Positions 45,185 to 57,867 of a DNA stretch of 64,000 nt are shown here, in pieces (positions within the stretch are counted from its first letter, which is position 1; each line of letters starts with the position of its first letter). The notes under the pieces are model-generated. The model saw nothing but the letters and a program-made list of their open reading frames with translations. It made no database searches and was not told where the DNA came from. The stretch covers positions 508,940 to 572,939 of the forward strand of contig BGKB01000044.1 in the NCBI GenBank assembly GCA_003116975.1, given 5' to 3'. Source of the DNA: Aurantiochytrium sp. KH105 (Eukaryota > Sar > Bigyra > Thraustochytrida > Thraustochytriidae). The position numbers and the translations under genes were made by a program.

Positions 45185-46570
45185 CTAGGACTTTCGACGG
45201 ATCTTTGCTGCGTCAAGGGAAGAATCGCCCGGCTGGAGCTTGCGCTCGTGGAAGCCGAGGCAACGAAGACCTTTGATGCCAATGTTGATGATCCGGCCCT
45301 CGGCATTAACGCGATTCTGAAATGCGGGCCAGATCTGGCCGGACTTGCGCAAGAGCTGCAGAACGGCGGCTTCAACCTCGGGAGTAAAGGGGCACGAGCC
45401 ACCATCGCTGCAGGTAAGGTGACAGAGAAGACTCTTGCGGTAGCATTCCTCCGGTCGCAAGGGCATTTTTTCCCTCGACTGAAGCCAGTCCTCGAAGCAA
45501 GCACGCGAAATGATACCGGACGCGTCGATGCCGTCATCGGTGAACTTGACGTGCTTCATGAAGATGCTCATTGCCGTGATCTTTGTTGGCTTGGAGGAGC
45601 TGGCCACGGATGCAGTGGGCGAGGATGCGGCCGAGGGCAGAGACGATGCCGAGGCAGAATGCGAGAGTTTCGGGAGAGAAATTCGCTGTGTCTGAGAGTT
45701 TTCCTGGCGTGAACGTTTGCGACCAATGTCCGAGCTCCAGCTTGGCGCGGGGCTCGCCACCGGGGTGGGGACCTCGGAGTACATGTCGACGGTGCTGCCC
45801 TTGTTCACAGGCTCGTGCGACCTTCGGACCCGGCCACCGGTGCTCGCAGTACTTTTATGCTTGTGGGTTTCGAGCTTGACCGGAGCATCCACGTTCGCAG
45901 GGACGGGTGCTGGGGCGTTGGCGTACATGTGTATGCTATCGTTTTCGAGCTTGACTTGCTTAAATTGTGCGTGGCGTTTCACCTGAGGGGCGCTCGAGGA
46001 ATGAATGTCGTTGTTGTTGTGGGTGTTGGTGGTCGGAGCTGTTTCCTCGTCAGCAAAGAAGAAGGATCCGTCCTCGTTGAGCTCCTGCAGCCATGCGACG
46101 AGGTCATAGTCATGAGCGTCGGGCTTGATGGATGTGGCAGGCGGTGGGTTTGGGATGGAGAGGTCGTGGGCATCGCCGTTGAATTCCTTGGACTGCTGTC
46201 CAGCTGGCACGTCGAGCAACATTTCCCAGAAGTCGTCCCGGTCGACTGCTTCGTCGTTGGTCTGGGGAGTGTTGCTGATGATGCCACAACTCCTGTTGTT
46301 GCAATCAGTACGACTACTGGTGCTGCAGGTGCCAGCGTTGTTGTTTACTCCGAACCGAGTGTACTCTCCGCTGACGCAAGTGCTCGTGCTGCCCGCGCTG
46401 GCGCCGCTGGCCGTACTGCTTGTGCTGTCCTGGCGACGGTGATGCGAGAGCGGGTGATAGTGGTACTGCTGGTGCACGTGCGCGTGTTGGTGGTGGTGAT
46501 CCTGCTCAGCTCCCACTGTTGCTACGTAGGAGGGGCCGGCGAGAGGTTGAGCCCAATGGAAAGGTGGCAT
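45185..46570 (-). CDS. Unknown His/Ser-rich protein with conserved-looking C-terminal domain
   Basis: 461 residues from the ATG at 46570; 90 in-frame upstream residues look like leader. The first 300 residues are disordered: His-rich (DHHHQHAHVHQQYHYH), Ser/Thr-rich, Asn-rich. A short acidic stretch (DDFWEMLLDVP, DYDLVAWLQELNEDGSFFF) resembles an activation-domain-like module. The last 115 residues are ordered: TAMSIFMKHVKFTDDGIDASGIISRACFEDWLQSREK, then ECYRKSLLCHLTCSDGGSCPFTPEVEAAVLQLLRKSGQIWPAFQNRV and a basic tail. I do not recognise the family. The layout suits a nuclear regulatory protein, a weak inference. Confidence 0.72.
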   Translation of the reverse strand: MPPFHWAQPLAGPSYVATVGAEQDHHHQHAHVHQQYHYHPLSHHRRQDSTSSTASGASAGSTSTCVSGEYTRFGVNNNAGTCSTSSRTDCNNRSCGIISNTPQTNDEAVDRDDFWEMLLDVPAGQQSKEFNGDAHDLSIPNPPPATSIKPDAHDYDLVAWLQELNEDGSFFFADEETAPTTNTHNNNDIHSSSAPQVKRHAQFKQVKLENDSIHMYANAPAPVPANVDAPVKLETHKHKSTASTGGRVRRSHEPVNKGSTVDMYSEVPTPVASPAPSWSSDIGRKRSRQENSQTQRISLPKLSHSASASSLPSAASSPTASVASSSKPTKITAMSIFMKHVKFTDDGIDASGIISRACFEDWLQSREKMPLRPEECYRKSLLCHLTCSDGGSCPFTPEVEAAVLQLLRKSGQIWPAFQNRVNAEGRIINIGIKGLRCLGFHERKLQPGDSSLDAAKIRRKS

Positions 46571-47925
46571 TGGGTTTGTGCAGGGCTGAGAGGGATCGAC
46601 CGAGTCGCGTCGAGTCGCGGAAAGGCTGGGAAGCTTCCGACGATGTGGAAGTCTCTCCTCAGGGCAGGCTGCAGACGCGCCAGCAGGTAGAAATAACACC
46701 CACTCAACCACAGAGGGAAGGGACAGAGCGAGGGAGGCGGAGTGAGCTTGCTTGGTGTCGGTTTTCGATTCGCAGCAGGAGAGGGGCGACACACCGGCCG
46801 GCCCGGTCAGCAGTAAGCTATAGGCAGTAGCTGACAAATCGACACGCTCGCGTCCGCGTGCGAGCGTGGACGTGGGAGGGGGCTGGCCGCGGACGGGCTA
46901 CACAGAGATCCAGGCAGACACCGGCACCGTCGGATCACTCAGAGAGAGAGAGCAAGTGCGATGCGATGCGATGCGATGCGCTGCGAGAGAGCGTGCAGAC
47001 GTGCGGGTGTGCGCGGCTTCTTCGCTGATGCTTTTTCCAAGATCTTCTTCGATCAACCTACTCACAATGGATCGGGCGACCGTCCCGTCTGTCCTGGACG
47101 CTCGCTCGCTCGGAGCGCAGCGCGTCCACGGAGCGTGCCGGCCGGAAGCCTCGCTTGCCTGATTTATTGCGCTGCAGCTGTCTGCCTGTCTGCCTCAGCG
47201 AGGTTGTTCCCTCCTCCTCCTCCAAGTATTCCCTCCAGGCGCGCGCGCGCGCGCGCTGCTGTCGCTTCTTCTGTCGCCGCTCCTACAGCCGCTGCTTGGT
47301 TGCGGGAAGAAGGTGTGAGGCTGGGTCCAGAGAGTGTGTGCACGGCGCCTCGTTGCTTGCGCTCGTTGCTTGCGCTCGTCGCTTGCGCTGCGCCTGCTGC
47401 GACTCGATGCGATGCGATGCGGAGGGAGGCGGAGCGAGGCGGGGCGTTGGGAAGCGCGGGCGCGAGGAAGGCGGCGGGAAGGCGCGGCGGGTCCGCTGTG
47501 TCTTTGGCCTTCCGCTTTCTTTAGGCCCGTCAGGTGTATGTATGTGACAAGGTATTCGCTATGTGCGTGCTGGCGCGGTGGTGGCGTGGCGTGGCGCGAC
47601 CGGAGCGTGCGTGCGTGCGTGCGTGCGAGCGAGCGAGCGAGCGTGCGTGCAGAGGGGTCTGTTCGCCTCCTCGACCGCGCGCAGGGCGGGGAAGCAGAGC
47701 AAGGCGAGGCGAGGCGAGGCGAGGAGGAGGATCCGAGGCGCACGTAGAAAAGGGGCTCTTTCGAGGAGGGGTGAAAGGGAAACAAGCAACTCCTCGGTTT
47801 ATCGTCTGTCTGCCGTGCAGTGCAGATGATTGCTTGCTTGTTCTTCTTTTTCGCCGGAGTGCAGGAAGTACTTTTGACTTTCACAGTGGGCTGGCGGATG
47901 AACGAAGGAACAATCGATGGATTGA

Positions 47926-48020
47926 TCAATCGATCGATCGATCGATCGATCGATCGGATCGACGAATCGATTAGAATTTGAGGCGAAGCGAATGCGGCGG
48001 TCGATCGATCGATCGATCAA
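47926..48020. repeat. Two CGAT arrays
   Basis: CGAT/GATC tetranucleotides at 47926-47957 and again at 48001-48020, separated by about 45 bp. Confidence 0.88.
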
Positions 48021-48360
48021 TCGAGCAAGCGGCTGGCGTTCTGGGTCTGGAGCGACGAAACGAAGGGAGCTCACTCGCTTGCTTGCTGGCTCGCTGGTTC
48101 CTCGGCACGGACTTTTGTTTTGCTGCTGCAGTGGCAGCAGGACTCGACTCTACCTCCCTCCTGCCGGAGGCGCGAGAGGGTGGTGTCGGAGCGCCACGAT
48201 CGATTCCTCGGCACGGATCTCTGGCGATACGCGCGGCGCGAGGCGGGCACGCGGTGCGGCAGCGGCGGTCGGCTGCTCCCGAGCGAGCGTCCGCGGCCGA
48301 CCTGGCTGGCTGGCCCAGGTCGAGGCGAAGCGAAACGAAAGGAAAGCTAGGATCAGCTAC

Positions 48361-48372
48361 GCTAAGCTTAGC
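48361..48372. repeat. 12-bp perfect palindrome between AAGCTAGGA repeats
   Basis: GCTAAGCTTAGC is perfectly self-complementary; AAGCTAGGA copies flank it on both sides (about 48344 and 48374). Confidence 0.75.
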
Positions 48373-48626
48373 AAAGCTAGGAGGCGACCGATTCGCCTCG
48401 CTCTCGCTTTCAGCCGTGCAGGCTGCGGCCGGACAGGAAGCGCCAGCACCACAAGCAGGCGCGCAGGCACGCGGGCAGGCACGGCGCGCAGACTCGGCGC
48501 GCAGGCAGGCACGGCGAGAATGAGCTTCGAGCGCGGCGAAGCAGGCAGCTAGCTCCCTCCGCGCCGCTGATTCGAATTTGCGGATTTGAATTTATCGAGG
48601 TTTCCCTGCATTCGCGTGCCTGCGAA

Positions 48627-48654
48627 AGACAGACAGACAGACAGATAGACAGAC
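48627..48654. repeat. (GACA)n microsatellite
   Basis: Seven GACA-type units with one GATA variant; a second GACA array sits at 49421-49441. Confidence 0.88.
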
Positions 48655-50136
48655 GAACAGAGAGGAGACGAGGAGACGAGGGGTGCCAGGAGGGACGCGT
48701 GCGGCATGTCCCTCCACCCTCTCCCCCTTCTCTGCTGGCTGGCTGGCTGCTTGCTGCGGCCGGCCGATTGACCGCTGCGGCCGCACCCTCGCTCCCCGCG
48801 GCCGCTCGGGGACGCGGCCGCGGCGAAACGTTGGCGGCTGGCGTGGCTTGCCGGCTGGCTGGCTCGCTGGCGTGGCGTGCCGGCGGGGAGGGAGAAAAGA
48901 TGGATGGAGGGACGACCTGGTCGGTTGGCGCGGCGGCCTCGTGCCGGCGCCGGTGCCGGCCTCAAATCATTTCAACTTTTCATTTCATCTTTTCCATTCC
49001 TTCCTTCCTTCCCTCCACCGTCGCTATCTTCCAGATTGCCTTCCATGTTTGTATTTTCATTCTTTCACCTCTTCTTCCGCTTTTTTTGTTTTTAATTTTA
49101 ATTCCTCCCCATGTCGGCCTCTTTCCTTCGTCTCATTACAGCCGCAAAGCCCGGAGGATTGGAATGGAAAAGTATCCAATTATCCATCCATCCACCACCA
49201 CTGCCATCATCCACGCTCTCTCCACTTTCATTCGTGCCTCTGTGCGTCCAACCCTGCTCGATGTGGCGCGAGGGTACCCGGATTTCACTCCCCGCGCCAT
49301 CCAGCATTCGCACGCGTGCATGCGTGCGTGCGTCCGTGCGAGCTCTCGAGGCTCCGTTCTTCGACATTTCACGCACGCGCAAAGGTTTCCCTTTCGCCGA
49401 GCCAGGCTAGCCAGCTATCCAGACAGACAGACAGACAGACCCTGGCTCGGCTCCGTTCCGCTGCCTGTCATCTTTCTGGCTGACAACTGCGCACGCGGCG
49501 GCGCTAGCTTATTGAACCATGGCCTGCTGGACGGCAGCGCAAGAAAGTCCCATCTCCGCTGCGCCGGACCGGCCGCCTCCGGCGCACCGCGCGTGCGGCG
49601 GCCCGGGCCGGCCCTCGGCGGAGGTACTCGTGGCGCAGCGCTGGGCGGCGCGATGGCCGAGGGAGGACCTTTGCTGGCGGCGAGGCGGCGAGAGCGACGG
49701 CGCAGGGCGGGGAGAGAAGTGGAGACGACGCGCTGGCGCAGAGCCCGAGCGAGCGAGGCAGCAAGCAAAGAAGGAATGAGAGAAAGAAAGAAAAAAAAAG
49801 GGAAAGAAAAAGGCCAGCAAGGCAGGCAGGGTCAGCGCAGCCCCGAACACGTGTCCACAGCCAGCTTCTGGAGGGAATGACTATGGGGATGGTCAGCGAG
49901 GAAACTGCCGGGAAGTTTTAAGCGCGGGCTTCGAGGTTTTTAAAACTGAAAAAAAGCCCTTTCCTCTTTCAATCGCCCATTCTCCTGCCACCACCGGCCA
50001 CGCCCAATGAGCGCGCCTGCCAAGCTGGCCGCCTCGCTGGCTAGCGCTCCCCTCCTCCGGCATGGCCGACGTAGCCGATCCGGCCGGTCGCGCGTAATCG
50101 TAGCGGCCAGCTGCAGCGACGGCCGGACCTTTTGCT

Positions 50137-50162
50137 TGGCTGGCTGGCTGGCTGGCTGGCTT
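50137..50162. repeat. (GGCT)n microsatellite
   Basis: Six GGCT units; the motif also occurs near 48735 and 54041. Confidence 0.88.
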
Positions 50163-52547
50163 GGCGCCCCACGTGGGTGGTCGCGACCATGCCGAGAACC
50201 ACAGAGCGTCCCACAGCGCGCGAGATGGCGCGCCGCGAGGCCCGCTGGAGGGCCGAAGTCACCGGGATCCGGGAGGGAGGGGGACGCCGGCCGCCTGTCG
50301 CACGAAGATAACAGAGCCAGCTGCGGAGCACCGCTGTGGGCCGGCCGTAGCGCAACGGCAGTGGCCGGAAGGAGGAGCAGTCCGAAGCTGTGGGAGTGGT
50401 GGGGAGAAGGGCGTGCGGGGGAAGGGGGCAGCGGGGGGCGGCGCGGCGCGCTGTCCTCAGCCAGGCGTGCGTAGTGTAGCTTGCACGAACGCAAAGGCAA
50501 GGCAAGAAACAAGAAACAGAAACAAATCAGCGAGAGACTCGAACAAGCGGCGGCATTCTTTCCTCCTTTCTTTCCTCCCATGCGTAGGTCAGGCAGCCGG
50601 GTCAGGTGTGCCGGGGTCAGCCGGGCACGCGCGGCGCGGGCAATCGAACGATTCGCCGCAGGCTGGCGAGGCGAGTGGAGAGCGGAGCTCGCGGATGCAG
50701 CGGCACGGCCAGCCAGGGCGGCTAGCTGCCAGTCGCGGAGGTGAATTCTCCGACGCAAGGGCCCGGGGCAGCGCCCGCGCGAGGCGCAGCGAGCTGAGCG
50801 TGGGACGGCGTCTCGAATCGATCGATGGGCGGGTGGATGGATGGGTGGGGGGCCACTGCTGCGCGTTTGCACGAACGAACGGACGAAGAAACGAGCGATC
50901 ATGCGGACGAACGAACCAACGAACGGCTGCAGACGTTTGAATGGATGGATGGATAGATAGATGGACAAACGAAGATAAGTGGGTTCGCGCCAACGCGCAT
51001 CGCAGCCAATGCTGCTGGCTGCAGCTGCAGCTGCAAGAGAAGCATGGCCATGAGAGGTAACCAAAAAATGGATAGAAGAAGTTCGTCCGCGTGTGCACAT
51101 CGTATGACCAAGCCATCAGCCAGCTGTCACATAGCCAGCCAGGCCACCAACTTGAAGCGAAGCACGCAACTCGAAACTGAGAAGAGAAAACCTTCTGCCC
51201 TCCCCTCCCCCTATGTCAGCCAGGACGCGCGGCGCGGCCCGCGGCTGCTCGCGGTCCAACCCGAAGCCGCTGCTGCGCCTGGCTACAGCAGCTTGCAGTT
51301 AGAAGAAGAAGAGGCACTGCCTGGTTCCCTTCGAGTGCGTGCGTTTTGCGGTGCACGCGCCTCGTCGACGATAGCGCAATGGAGCGCGAGAAGAAAATCC
51401 TCGACAGTTGGTTTTGTTCAATCGTGCGTGTCTCTACTTCTGAGGCTTGGCTTGGCGTGGCTTGGCTCCCGTCGACCGTGGCCTCTGCACCTGCCACTGG
51501 CCGCGGCAGGCGCCAGCCTGGCCGTCCAGCGGCTCAGCTAGCTGCAGCTGCAGCTGCTGCTGCCCAGGATCGACCGCGACACGAGCGTCAGTTTCCGCAG
51601 CCGCGCTTCGTCTCGAGGTCGCCCAAGTTCCGAAGAACTTGCGAAAGAAAGAAGTGCAGACGCTGTGTTTGTCGCCCCTTGCACACATACGCGCCGTCGC
51701 TGCTGCAGCTGCTGCTGTTGTTGCTGCTGCTGCGTTGCAGCCATCGCATAAAGGTGTCGCAGCCAAACGCACGCCTCACGTTCGTTCAATCCATCGATCG
51801 ATCGATCGCACATTCGTTCGGTCGCATGTCGGTCGAGCGGTAAAATTCGTCGCCTCGCGAGCCCGAGCATCGGGGTCGTCTTACTATTTATTAGGCTGGC
51901 CAACGTCGTACGCCACACAAGCCACTGCCCGCACAAAACGGCCAGCCAGCTGCGCTCAAATGCTCGCATCTCGCACTCGCCTCACGGTGGCGCGAGACGA
52001 GCGAAGCCTCCGAGGCCTAAGCTAGGCGTGGCCGCACGGACGCACGCGCCCCGGTGCACTTGTGAACGGATGAACCGAGGGGCCCGCCGCTGCCGGTGTT
52101 CCTCCATAGATAAACCGTGCTGTGCTGCGCGCCGTGCCACGCCACGCCACACCGTGCCATGCACGCTCGAAAGCTCGCGCGCTGTGAGCAGCTGCTAGCT
52201 GCAAAGTTGACTGGCCAGCGAGCGATGTCATGCGAAGCGATGTCAGGTGAAGCGATTTCATGCGAAAGGACTGGTCCACCATCGGCGCGGCAGCGGCCTC
52301 GCGGCTTGGCTGGCAGTGGGGGCATGACGCGCTCTAATTCTAATCCTCTCTTTCTTTCTGCATTCCCGCGGGAATTCCGCGCACTATGCTGGAGCAGGAG
52401 GCGAAGAAATGAAATGAAGACTGGCAGACGCTGGCGCGCGCGCGCTGCAGCGCAAAACCGCGGTCCTGAGAGCGACGCGCGGCTGCGAGCCCGTCCCTCC
52501 CGGTCCAGGCGAGGTGTAAATCGCAGATTGATGGTGCGGCGGCGGAG

Positions 52548-52549
<2 letters not shown>

Positions 52550-52592
<43 letters not shown>
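52550..52592. repeat. (CTG)n tract
   Basis: About 14 CTG units in the gene-free region. Confidence 0.9.
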
Positions 52593-55500
52593 GGAAACGG
52601 GGTCCCGGTGGAGGAAGTATGGACGGAGGATTGGACGAACGGCTGGGCGAGGTCCAGTTCGCGCAGAGAATCCATCTTACCAGTCGAGAGAGGGGGGCTT
52701 TATGAAGGTTTTTGCTTCGGAAAGAGTTTCTGGCGCTCGACATCGTCAACAGGAATTAAGGTGAGTGGGTACGGCCCAGAAAAACTGTCGATCCTGCACA
52801 GGAAGAGGAAGAGGATTGTCTTAAGGCACGCGACCGCGCCAAGAGTAGCCTTGTGAATCATGCCGGACCGACAAGCAAGCAAGCAAGCAGCAGCAGCATC
52901 ATCAGCAGCAGCAGACGGGCCTCTTGAAATTTCTGGTTTCTTGGCTCGGACGCCTTATCATCAACTCATCCTGACGACCTCAAACTTGAGGCGGAACGGA
53001 AAAATCGTTGCCGTTACCTTTTGGAGAGGCCAAGAGGTGAAAGCAGCAGGATTGTCAATGTTAGATCCGCCAGCCGCAGATATTCCGTGTTTTGTTGGCC
53101 GCAGCCGACACTCGCAGCAGCAAAGCATCTTCCACGTCGCGAAACGGTGGCACGTCAAACAGCATGTTTTCGCGCGCACCACCGAAACCAGGGTCCAGCC
53201 CAATACTCGTCTTCAAACCCGCGCATGTAGCCGCAGCAGCCCGACTTCAACCCTGGGTCTTCACACGTCCATGGAAAACCTTCCTGCCAACAGACTTGCC
53301 TCCATCTCCGTTTCGGTCTGGCTGGGCAGCGAACGGATAAACTTGAAACGATGAGCAAATGAATGCTCGAATCAATCAATCAGTCTCTTGATCAAACGCA
53401 AAGAATCGTCGCTTCGTTGCGGACGCACGAGGCATCCTGGCAGGCCAGAAAAGAATGGCATTGTGTACCCACGTCTCGCAACACGGTCCACGAGCATGTG
53501 TTCTATGCACGTGCACACAATCAAAACCAACCAATCCATTCTTTCGCCTCAGCCTCGCGCCTTGCTGTCCTGCCTCGCAGCGCCAAGGAAACAAACTCAA
53601 GCAGTCGCAGTGCCGCCGCTCGCCTCTCCCAAACTCGCCTTGGCCGCAAGGAGCTCCCAACTCACGCGCTGCCCCCCGAGGGCGGACCTTTTCACCCGCA
53701 GCTTCCCGCAGAGAAAACAAGGTGCGGGGTGTGCAGACCCGGTCGGCGCCTGCGCGGACTAACATAGGGCTGTGGGCCAGGACGTAAACTTCCCACTTGC
53801 AGCGTGTATGCGAGGGGCTGTGGGTGGGGCTTTTGCCTGAGACGAGACGAAAAAAGACCCAAGTGACCCGGAGGTGGGCCCATTCGAAGTCTTGCGGAAG
53901 CGAGCCTTAGGAAATGGGAAGAAAGAAGTGGAAGTAGAGGCAAAGAAAGGCTGAAAGGGACTGCCTCGCTGCTGCCTCGCTAGCGAGCGGAGTGAAGGAG
54001 AGAGAGAGATCGACGGAGACAGGGTGGCTGAAACCCATGGCTGGCTGGCTGGCTGCTGCAGCTGATGGCTGGCGTCCGACAGAAAGCAAAGAAACAGCGC
54101 AGGCTGGCGAGCGCAAACGTAGGCAAGGGCGTCGAGCAACAGCCCAGGGACGACGGCACGAGAAGTGTCTCGTGGCAGGCCGACACCGCTGGCGCGGATG
54201 AACAAGTGATCAACAAAAATGGACCAAACCTGGCAGGTGCCAGTGAAAATGTGTTAATTCCTTCAACCGTGTCGGTTTGACGCAATAGCATTATCCATTC
54301 CTGATTAAGAAAAAATTCTGGTCGTTTCCTGGCTGGCTGCAAAAGCGCGGTGCACTACGCGTGGAAGGAAACATAGATGGCTTGAGACGATGAAAATCCA
54401 TAGGGTAAGCACACGAGACGGCTCTGCACGCAGTTGTTGCCTGATGCGCGTGGCAAAGACAGCCGCCTCCAAAGAAAAAGGGAAAAAGACCGCAGTCCTC
54501 TTTATCAAGCCGATCAGCTAGCCTGGCGAGATGGAAGAGAAACCGAGACGTAATGCGACGTTGCGTGGCACGACGTTGCGAAAGTCGTCTTTTGTTGGGA
54601 GATCAAGTTTTTCTTTTCGGACGCTTTCCGCACTGCCCCCTTTGTCAAATGGCGTTTTTCCTCTTTGAGTCAATCGACCAATCAGCAGCAGAAGCAGCAG
54701 CAGCAGCAGCAGCTCGACCGGACTTTCTCTTTCTAAAAGCAAGACTTTTTCTGTCTCTGGCACTGGGTCCAGGCCTTTCTAAAGGATTAGAAATCAAGGA
54801 GGAAAGGAAGGAAAAAAGGAGAAGAAAAGAAGAAGCATTCGGTTTCTTTTTTTTTTCTTTTTTCTAGCTAGCAAGAAATCATCTTCCTTCTGTGCGAACG
54901 AACTTTTTTGCGCGTTGCTTCGCGGGGCTGCTGCTTGAGGCTGTACCCAAAGCTTTTGCAACCCATTTACTCTGGCTGTTCCCGCAGCCAGCTGCTCGTT
55001 GAGGCGCATCGCATCCCGAGACACTGATGATCTCTGGATCGATTCGCCACAACCTGCCAGGTGCGCACGCAGCCTGCTCGAGCCTGCCGGCCTGGCTTGC
55101 TGGTTGGGACCATGGCATGAACATTTTTTGGATTCTTTCAGCTAGAGCGGGCGCAAAGTTTTTCATCTACCATTGGCAACTGCGGTAGCTGCTGCTGCTT
55201 CTGGGAGATTGATCTCCGTGAGCCAGAGCGCGGCCAAAAGAATGTCTCGACACAGCCCTCAGACCTCTCCCTTCTGCTCGCGCCCACTGGCCGTCGCTCG
55301 AATTTTCAACGCTGCGGTAGAGAGCGTTGCAAGCGTGTCTGGCTTGCTGGCTGCACTGCTGTCGATTCACGTATCGTTTCGAGCTTGGCCTTCTCACCAT
55401 TTTCTTAGAGAGGACGTGTGTGACCTTTCCGCCCCAAAACCTCCTCCCGCGCGAGACGTGCGAGCGCAGGTTCCCTCGCACTCTCTCGCGCGCGCAACTC

Positions 55501-57204
55501 GCGCGCGCAAACGATCAGCCTGGCCGTCCCTGCCGATCTCGGAGCCTTCTGCAGCTCCTTCTGGCTGGCAAGGCAAGTAAGTGTTGCTTTTACACCTCGC
55601 TAGCGATGCAAGTATTGCTACTAGTGCAGCTTTTTGGCACGGAATGCACGCGGTCACTCGGCTGCCAGCTTCCGCTCCTTGTCGACCCCCCTTCGCTTCT
55701 CCCGGCCACTGGCAGCCACCACCAGTCGAGCCGAGCCACCTCCTTCGACGCGAACGGTCTCCGGTCGCGTCGAGTCCGCTGGGGCCGCCGGCGGACGGAC
55801 TGCCTCGAGTGCCTCGCGCTCATCGAGTCAAGCGTCGGCCCTCCAAGCGAAAGCAGAAGCGAAGCGGAGCGACAGACCCGCGCCCGTGGAGCGCGCGGCT
55901 GTCGCCTCCCCTCGAGGTGGGTGACCCCCGCTTTGCTACCCGAAAGACCGTCTTCCACACTCACCCTCCAATAAACAAAGGAATAAACACAATCAACCAC
56001 TCACCGTCAATCCACCCACCAACCAACTAACAAAGACCGACTAAAATCTCAAGTCAACGATGGCAAGCGGCGGCAAGCCGAGTCGAGTCCAGTCCAGTCG
56101 ATGGTTGATTCATCACCAAAATGTACTCGAATGAATCGCCTCTGGAGAGTGCATCGGTGGGTGCCATCGACGATGCGTCCACCGGCCCCAGCCCCGCCCG
56201 ATCCATCCCCCTCCGTCCTCCGTGGCGACCGCCGTCCGCGCCCGCGATCTTCCGCACGACCTCCAAGAAACCTGGATGGAATCGGGCAGTGCGGCCGCAA
56301 CCTGCAGGCTGCTGCTGCTGCTGCTGCTGCGTACGCGAGACTTTGTGGCTTCATTTCATCCCTCGGCAGCTGCAGCTGCAGCAACCATCAGCGTTTTGTT
56401 AGTGACACAGACCGCGCCCAAAATGAAGAGCCCGTCCCGACCGTCCGCGCGAGCTCCCCCGCGCATCTGTGTCCGCCTTCCGCATCGCGACCGCGACCGG
56501 GGTACGCGATTCGAGGCGAGGCGAGGCGGGGCGAGGGAAGCGGCCGCGGAGACCAGGTTTCTTCTTTGAGCTTCTCTCCGAGCTTCTCTCCGCTCCTCGA
56601 GTCGACCGAGTCGATGGCGATGTCTCCTCTTGTTTCGCAACAGCGACAGCGACATGCAACACGCACCCACCCTCCGCCCCAGCATCGCACTGCGACTGCG
56701 ACAGCAACCGCGACGCCCTCGAAGGATTCGAGTTGCGCCGAAGGCAGGCAGGCAGGGAGGGAGCATGCGAGCGGCGCGTGCAGCGAGCGCTGTGGTCCAG
56801 AAAAAGAAGTCTGGCGGCCGGCGGGACTGGGGAAGAAGAGCCTGTTCGCGGGGTCAGTGGCCATGGTGGCAGCCTAGCCTCCAGGGCCGCGGCCGCCGAG
56901 ATAGAATTCCAGCTTCTGGCTGCGACGCCGGCGGCCGGCTGCCTGGCCAGAATGGGAGGCGACTGTTTTCGGGTTTCATGGGTTTATGATGACTGACCTA
57001 AGCTAGACTTGGCCCCAAAGGCGATCTCGATGTGATGCATCTCGCCTGTGGCCACCAGTGCGGCCAATCCTATGGTAAATGAAAAGGCTCGAATGCAAAC
57101 GGCCTCGACGACGGCTTGCTTGCTCTCTTGCTTCGCTTTGCCGAGAGGAGGGAGGGTCATCTCCGGGTGGGTGGGTGCAAGGAACCGAGAGGCTGGATGT
57201 CTCC

Positions 57205-57243
57205 AGAGGGTGCCTGTAGAGGGTGCCTGTAGAGGGTGCCTGC
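57205..57243. repeat. Three tandem copies of a 13-bp unit
   Basis: AGAGGGTGCCTGT at 57205, 57218 and 57231 (last base of the third copy differs). Confidence 0.9.
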
Positions 57244-57867
57244 TGCGGCCGCAGCAAGCGCCACATGTAGTCGCTTGTTGCGCGCAGCGCCGCAGGCACA
57301 ATTCAATGCACTTTGGAACGCAATCATCCGCAACTTCGCTTCGTTGCGTGCTCTCCCCAGCGGCGCTCGCGAAGAGGTTTTCACCCACCAGTCGAGTGAC
57401 ACAAAGCTAAGCTGCAGGTTGCGATCGATCGATCGATCCGGCACGACGGTTCTGTCCTGCCCTGTCCTGTCCTGCTCTCTACACAGCTGGCTGCGGCTGA
57501 TTGCTGATGGTGACCATCGTCACGAGCTGCACAAAAGGGAGACTCTGCCCCCCCCCCCCCCGGCCACTAGCCGGTACAAGGGAAGAGGTCGCGAGGGCGC
57601 ATGGTCCGAGATTGTTTAGGGCCTCGAGATGTGTCCCTGCAACCCGCTGCCGCGTACATCCCTTCCTCCCTCTCTCTCTCCCTCCCTCCTACCTACCAAC
57701 CGCAGCCGATGTCTGTGCTGACAGGGTCTGCCGTCCGATCGCCTAGGAAAGCTCGTCTTGCTTTTCATTCGGTGATCGTGCAAAATCGAAGAACCTGACC
57801 CTTTGTAGACGCGATGAGTTAGGACAATCGATGGCGAAACAACCGCCGCCAGCGCGGCCGTGGTCAT

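Larger units (their letters stand above)
46571..57867. other. 11.3-kb gene-free, repeat-rich region
   Basis: No frame here has coherent protein character or a recognisable domain. The longest, 393 codons (48699-49880 plus strand) and 386 codons (49940-51100 minus), are runs of Arg, Ser, Pro, Ala and His that overlap open frames on the other strand. Tetranucleotide arrays are dense: CGAT (47926-47957, 48001-48020, 51787-51808, 57422-57437), GACA (48627-48654, 49421-49441), GGCT (48735-48755, 50137-50162, 54041-54058), GGAT (50938-50956), AAGC (52868-52889), a CTG tract (52550-52592), a 13-bp triplicate (57205-57243), a C14 run (57548-57561) and a 12-bp palindrome (48361-48372). Elsewhere genes occur about every 2.2 kb. 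It may be centromeric or heterochromatic DNA, a long noncoding locus, or simply an unusually large intergenic gap. Confidence 0.6.

Noticed and set aside
48699-51100. Frames of 393 and 386 codons in the gene desert
   Set aside because: Composed of Arg, Ser, Pro, His and Ala with microsatellite-derived runs; each overlaps long frames on the other strand.
52860-53354. 164-codon plus-strand frame
   Set aside because: It starts in an AAGC/CAG repeat and shows no domain; somewhat more varied than its neighbours but not enough to call.
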